From the NCBI RefSeq assembly GCF_901933205.1, contig NC_044571.1, positions 12,044,420 through 12,108,419 on the forward strand: a stretch of 64,000 nt of DNA. Reading direction: 5' to 3'. The notes under the pieces are model-generated. The model saw only the letters and a program-made list of their open reading frames with translations. It had not been told where the DNA came from and did no database searches. The translations under genes were made by a program, and so were the position numbers. Shown here piece by piece: positions 62,557 to 64,000 of the stretch (its first letter is position 1; each line of letters opens with the position of its first letter). The stretch is from Camarhynchus parvulus. Taxonomy: Eukaryota; Chordata; Aves; Passeriformes; Thraupidae.

Positions 62557-64000
62557 TTTTATGGGAAATTTATTCTTTATCCTTCTATTTTGTCTTTCTT
62601 CTTCCTAATGAAAAATAGTACCTTCCCAAACTTTATTTAATATCTTCTTTTCCTCCTAATGATTGTATTCTGATTCTCTGATTCTTCTACACATATCTAA
62701 AGATCTAATAACTGCAAAACATTTGAAATGTGGATTATGAGGACTATTGATTTATTGGCTATTATCTCCACAAGCCCAGATGATCTTTATGTCACTTATG
62801 TAGTCTATCTTGGGAATGACTGTAACATTAATTAATTTATTTTAGCCTCATGGAGGTTCTTTCCCTATCATCTAGATACATCCTACATGACAGGGGAATT
62901 TTCTGTGTTTGCTTCACAGATTGGACATTTTAAAAAAATTATTATTAAAATGGAACAGAAAAATTTTAAGTATATTTTTACTAGGAGGAAGCTGAAATGA
63001 TATTACAGGAAGAAAAGAGTAGATTTGCACTGAAACATTATATCTGAAAGACACCATAGGGATTTGGAGCTACATAGAAGCTGATGATATAGAGATAAGT
63101 ACTGGAGATGGAAATAAAAGTTTTAACTGAAACATTTGAAGTCTATTTTGTTTTGTTTGATTGTTGCTATTTTTATAACTTGAAAAGAGAAATCTTTAAA
63201 TTCTAATATAAAATTATGTAATATCTTTGTTCCTGTACAATTTTCATCTGTCAGAAGTGATGTTTTCCCTCAGCATTGCCAATGATTTCATAATTCCAAG
63301 TCCCTACATTGGAGGATCTGTGCATTAAAGATATATGGTGAAGGGTGTGGATACAACTGTGATTCAGACAAGACCTGAGGAGGAGGTATAACAGAAGCTG
63401 ATGCTCCAAGAGATGTTCTGAGATGTCACCCTTCTTAGACAAGTCTGTAGGCCATGATTCTTCCATTTTTTGCCAGATTTAAATTATGGTGTGCAAATTT
63501 GGATTCATCTCTTTGAAATATGTATAAAGTTGGTTAAAGCCAACCACTCTCTGTGTACACTCTAAAGGGGACCCCTGAGGGCACATGCCTGAGATGCACA
63601 GCTCAACTTGCAATCTAGACCTTTGAATGCATCAGAAATAGTGAACTAAAATAGAGACAAAACTTTGCTTCTTGTTCTTTCAATCAGCCTCTTTCAGTGG
63701 CTTAATACACAGGCTTTTGCACACATTTTAACTTTCTGCAATTTACTTTCCTTATCTGCAACACAGAGGTAGCAACAGATGTATCACAGTCTGAATGCAA
63801 AACAATTCTTCTGAAGAACCTTTTGAGATTCTAAGGTAGAAGGCATATTGTAAATGCTAAACATAATTATAATTATACATACTAATATATCTTTTTGTCA
63901 CTATGAAATTACCTTAATAGAGCAGAATTTTCTTAATTGCAATAGACCCCTGTGGAATCAGGAATGTGCCATTTGACCAGTTATCCTAATTATTTGAGAT
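62557..64000. other. AT-rich non-coding DNA
   Basis: No repeat, RNA gene or exon was recognised. A 71-codon minus frame (63251-63466) has no known relative. Confidence 0.6.

Noticed and set aside
1..64000. CRISPR arrays, tRNA or rRNA genes, prokaryotic operons
   Set aside because: No spaced direct repeats, no cloverleaf-like segments and no dense coding layout were seen; the sequence is vertebrate non-coding DNA.

Overview
The window looks like vertebrate, specifically bird, nuclear DNA, and a passerine is my best guess. It is AT-rich throughout. Its recognisable interspersed repeats are fragments of CR1 (the avian/reptilian LINE) and two solo LTRs. I see no mammalian SINEs, no bacterial gene layout, no rRNA or tRNA genes and no CRISPR array. 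The bird call rests on CR1 being the dominant repeat, on its typical 3' tails (ATTCTATGATTCTATG-like), and on sparse repeats; by my boundaries, CR1 plus LTRs cover about 5.7 kb (roughly 9%).

No protein-coding gene could be identified with confidence. The only reading frames with clear family resemblance are broken pieces of the CR1 reverse-transcriptase ORF at 10.4-11.6, 21.5-22.5 and 25.3-25.9 kb. The window is therefore either intergenic gene-desert DNA or the interior of very large introns, and the sequence alone does not decide which. A few short frames (47.4-47.7, 51.1-51.3, 53.2-53.7 and 56.0-56.3 kb) have a protein-like composition or flanking splice-like signals. They are listed as low-confidence candidate exons or decayed gene pieces.

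Layout: 0-4.7 kb holds a long pure AGT trinucleotide array (2.3 kb) and a GC-richer block of LTR-like character (about 4.0-4.4 kb). At 4.7-5.3 kb is a minus-strand CR1. At 5.3-10.4 kb is unique AT-rich DNA with an A/C-rich tract and a perfect hairpin. At 10.4-11.6 kb is a plus-strand CR1 that lacks its catalytic ADD box. At 11.6-21.5 kb no interspersed repeat is recognised. At 21.5-22.5 kb is a minus-strand CR1. At 24.6-25.9 kb are two plus-strand CR1 pieces in the wrong order. A solo LTR lies at 30.9-31.4 kb. Short CR1 tails lie at 33.7, 39.8 and 42.9 kb. A Z-DNA-prone alternating tract is at 44.3 kb and a TA array at 47.2 kb. A second solo LTR lies at 50.0-50.6 kb. At 50.6-62.3 kb is a long repeat-poor stretch with the best candidates for exons and a conserved regulatory element. 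A last minus-strand CR1 is at 62.3 kb.

No new multi-gene system was found. The most useful second looks are the candidate exon at 51.1 kb, the possible enhancer-like block near 60.5-60.9 kb, the inverted repeat bracketing the 31-kb LTR, and the CR1 deletion that precisely removes the polymerase active site.
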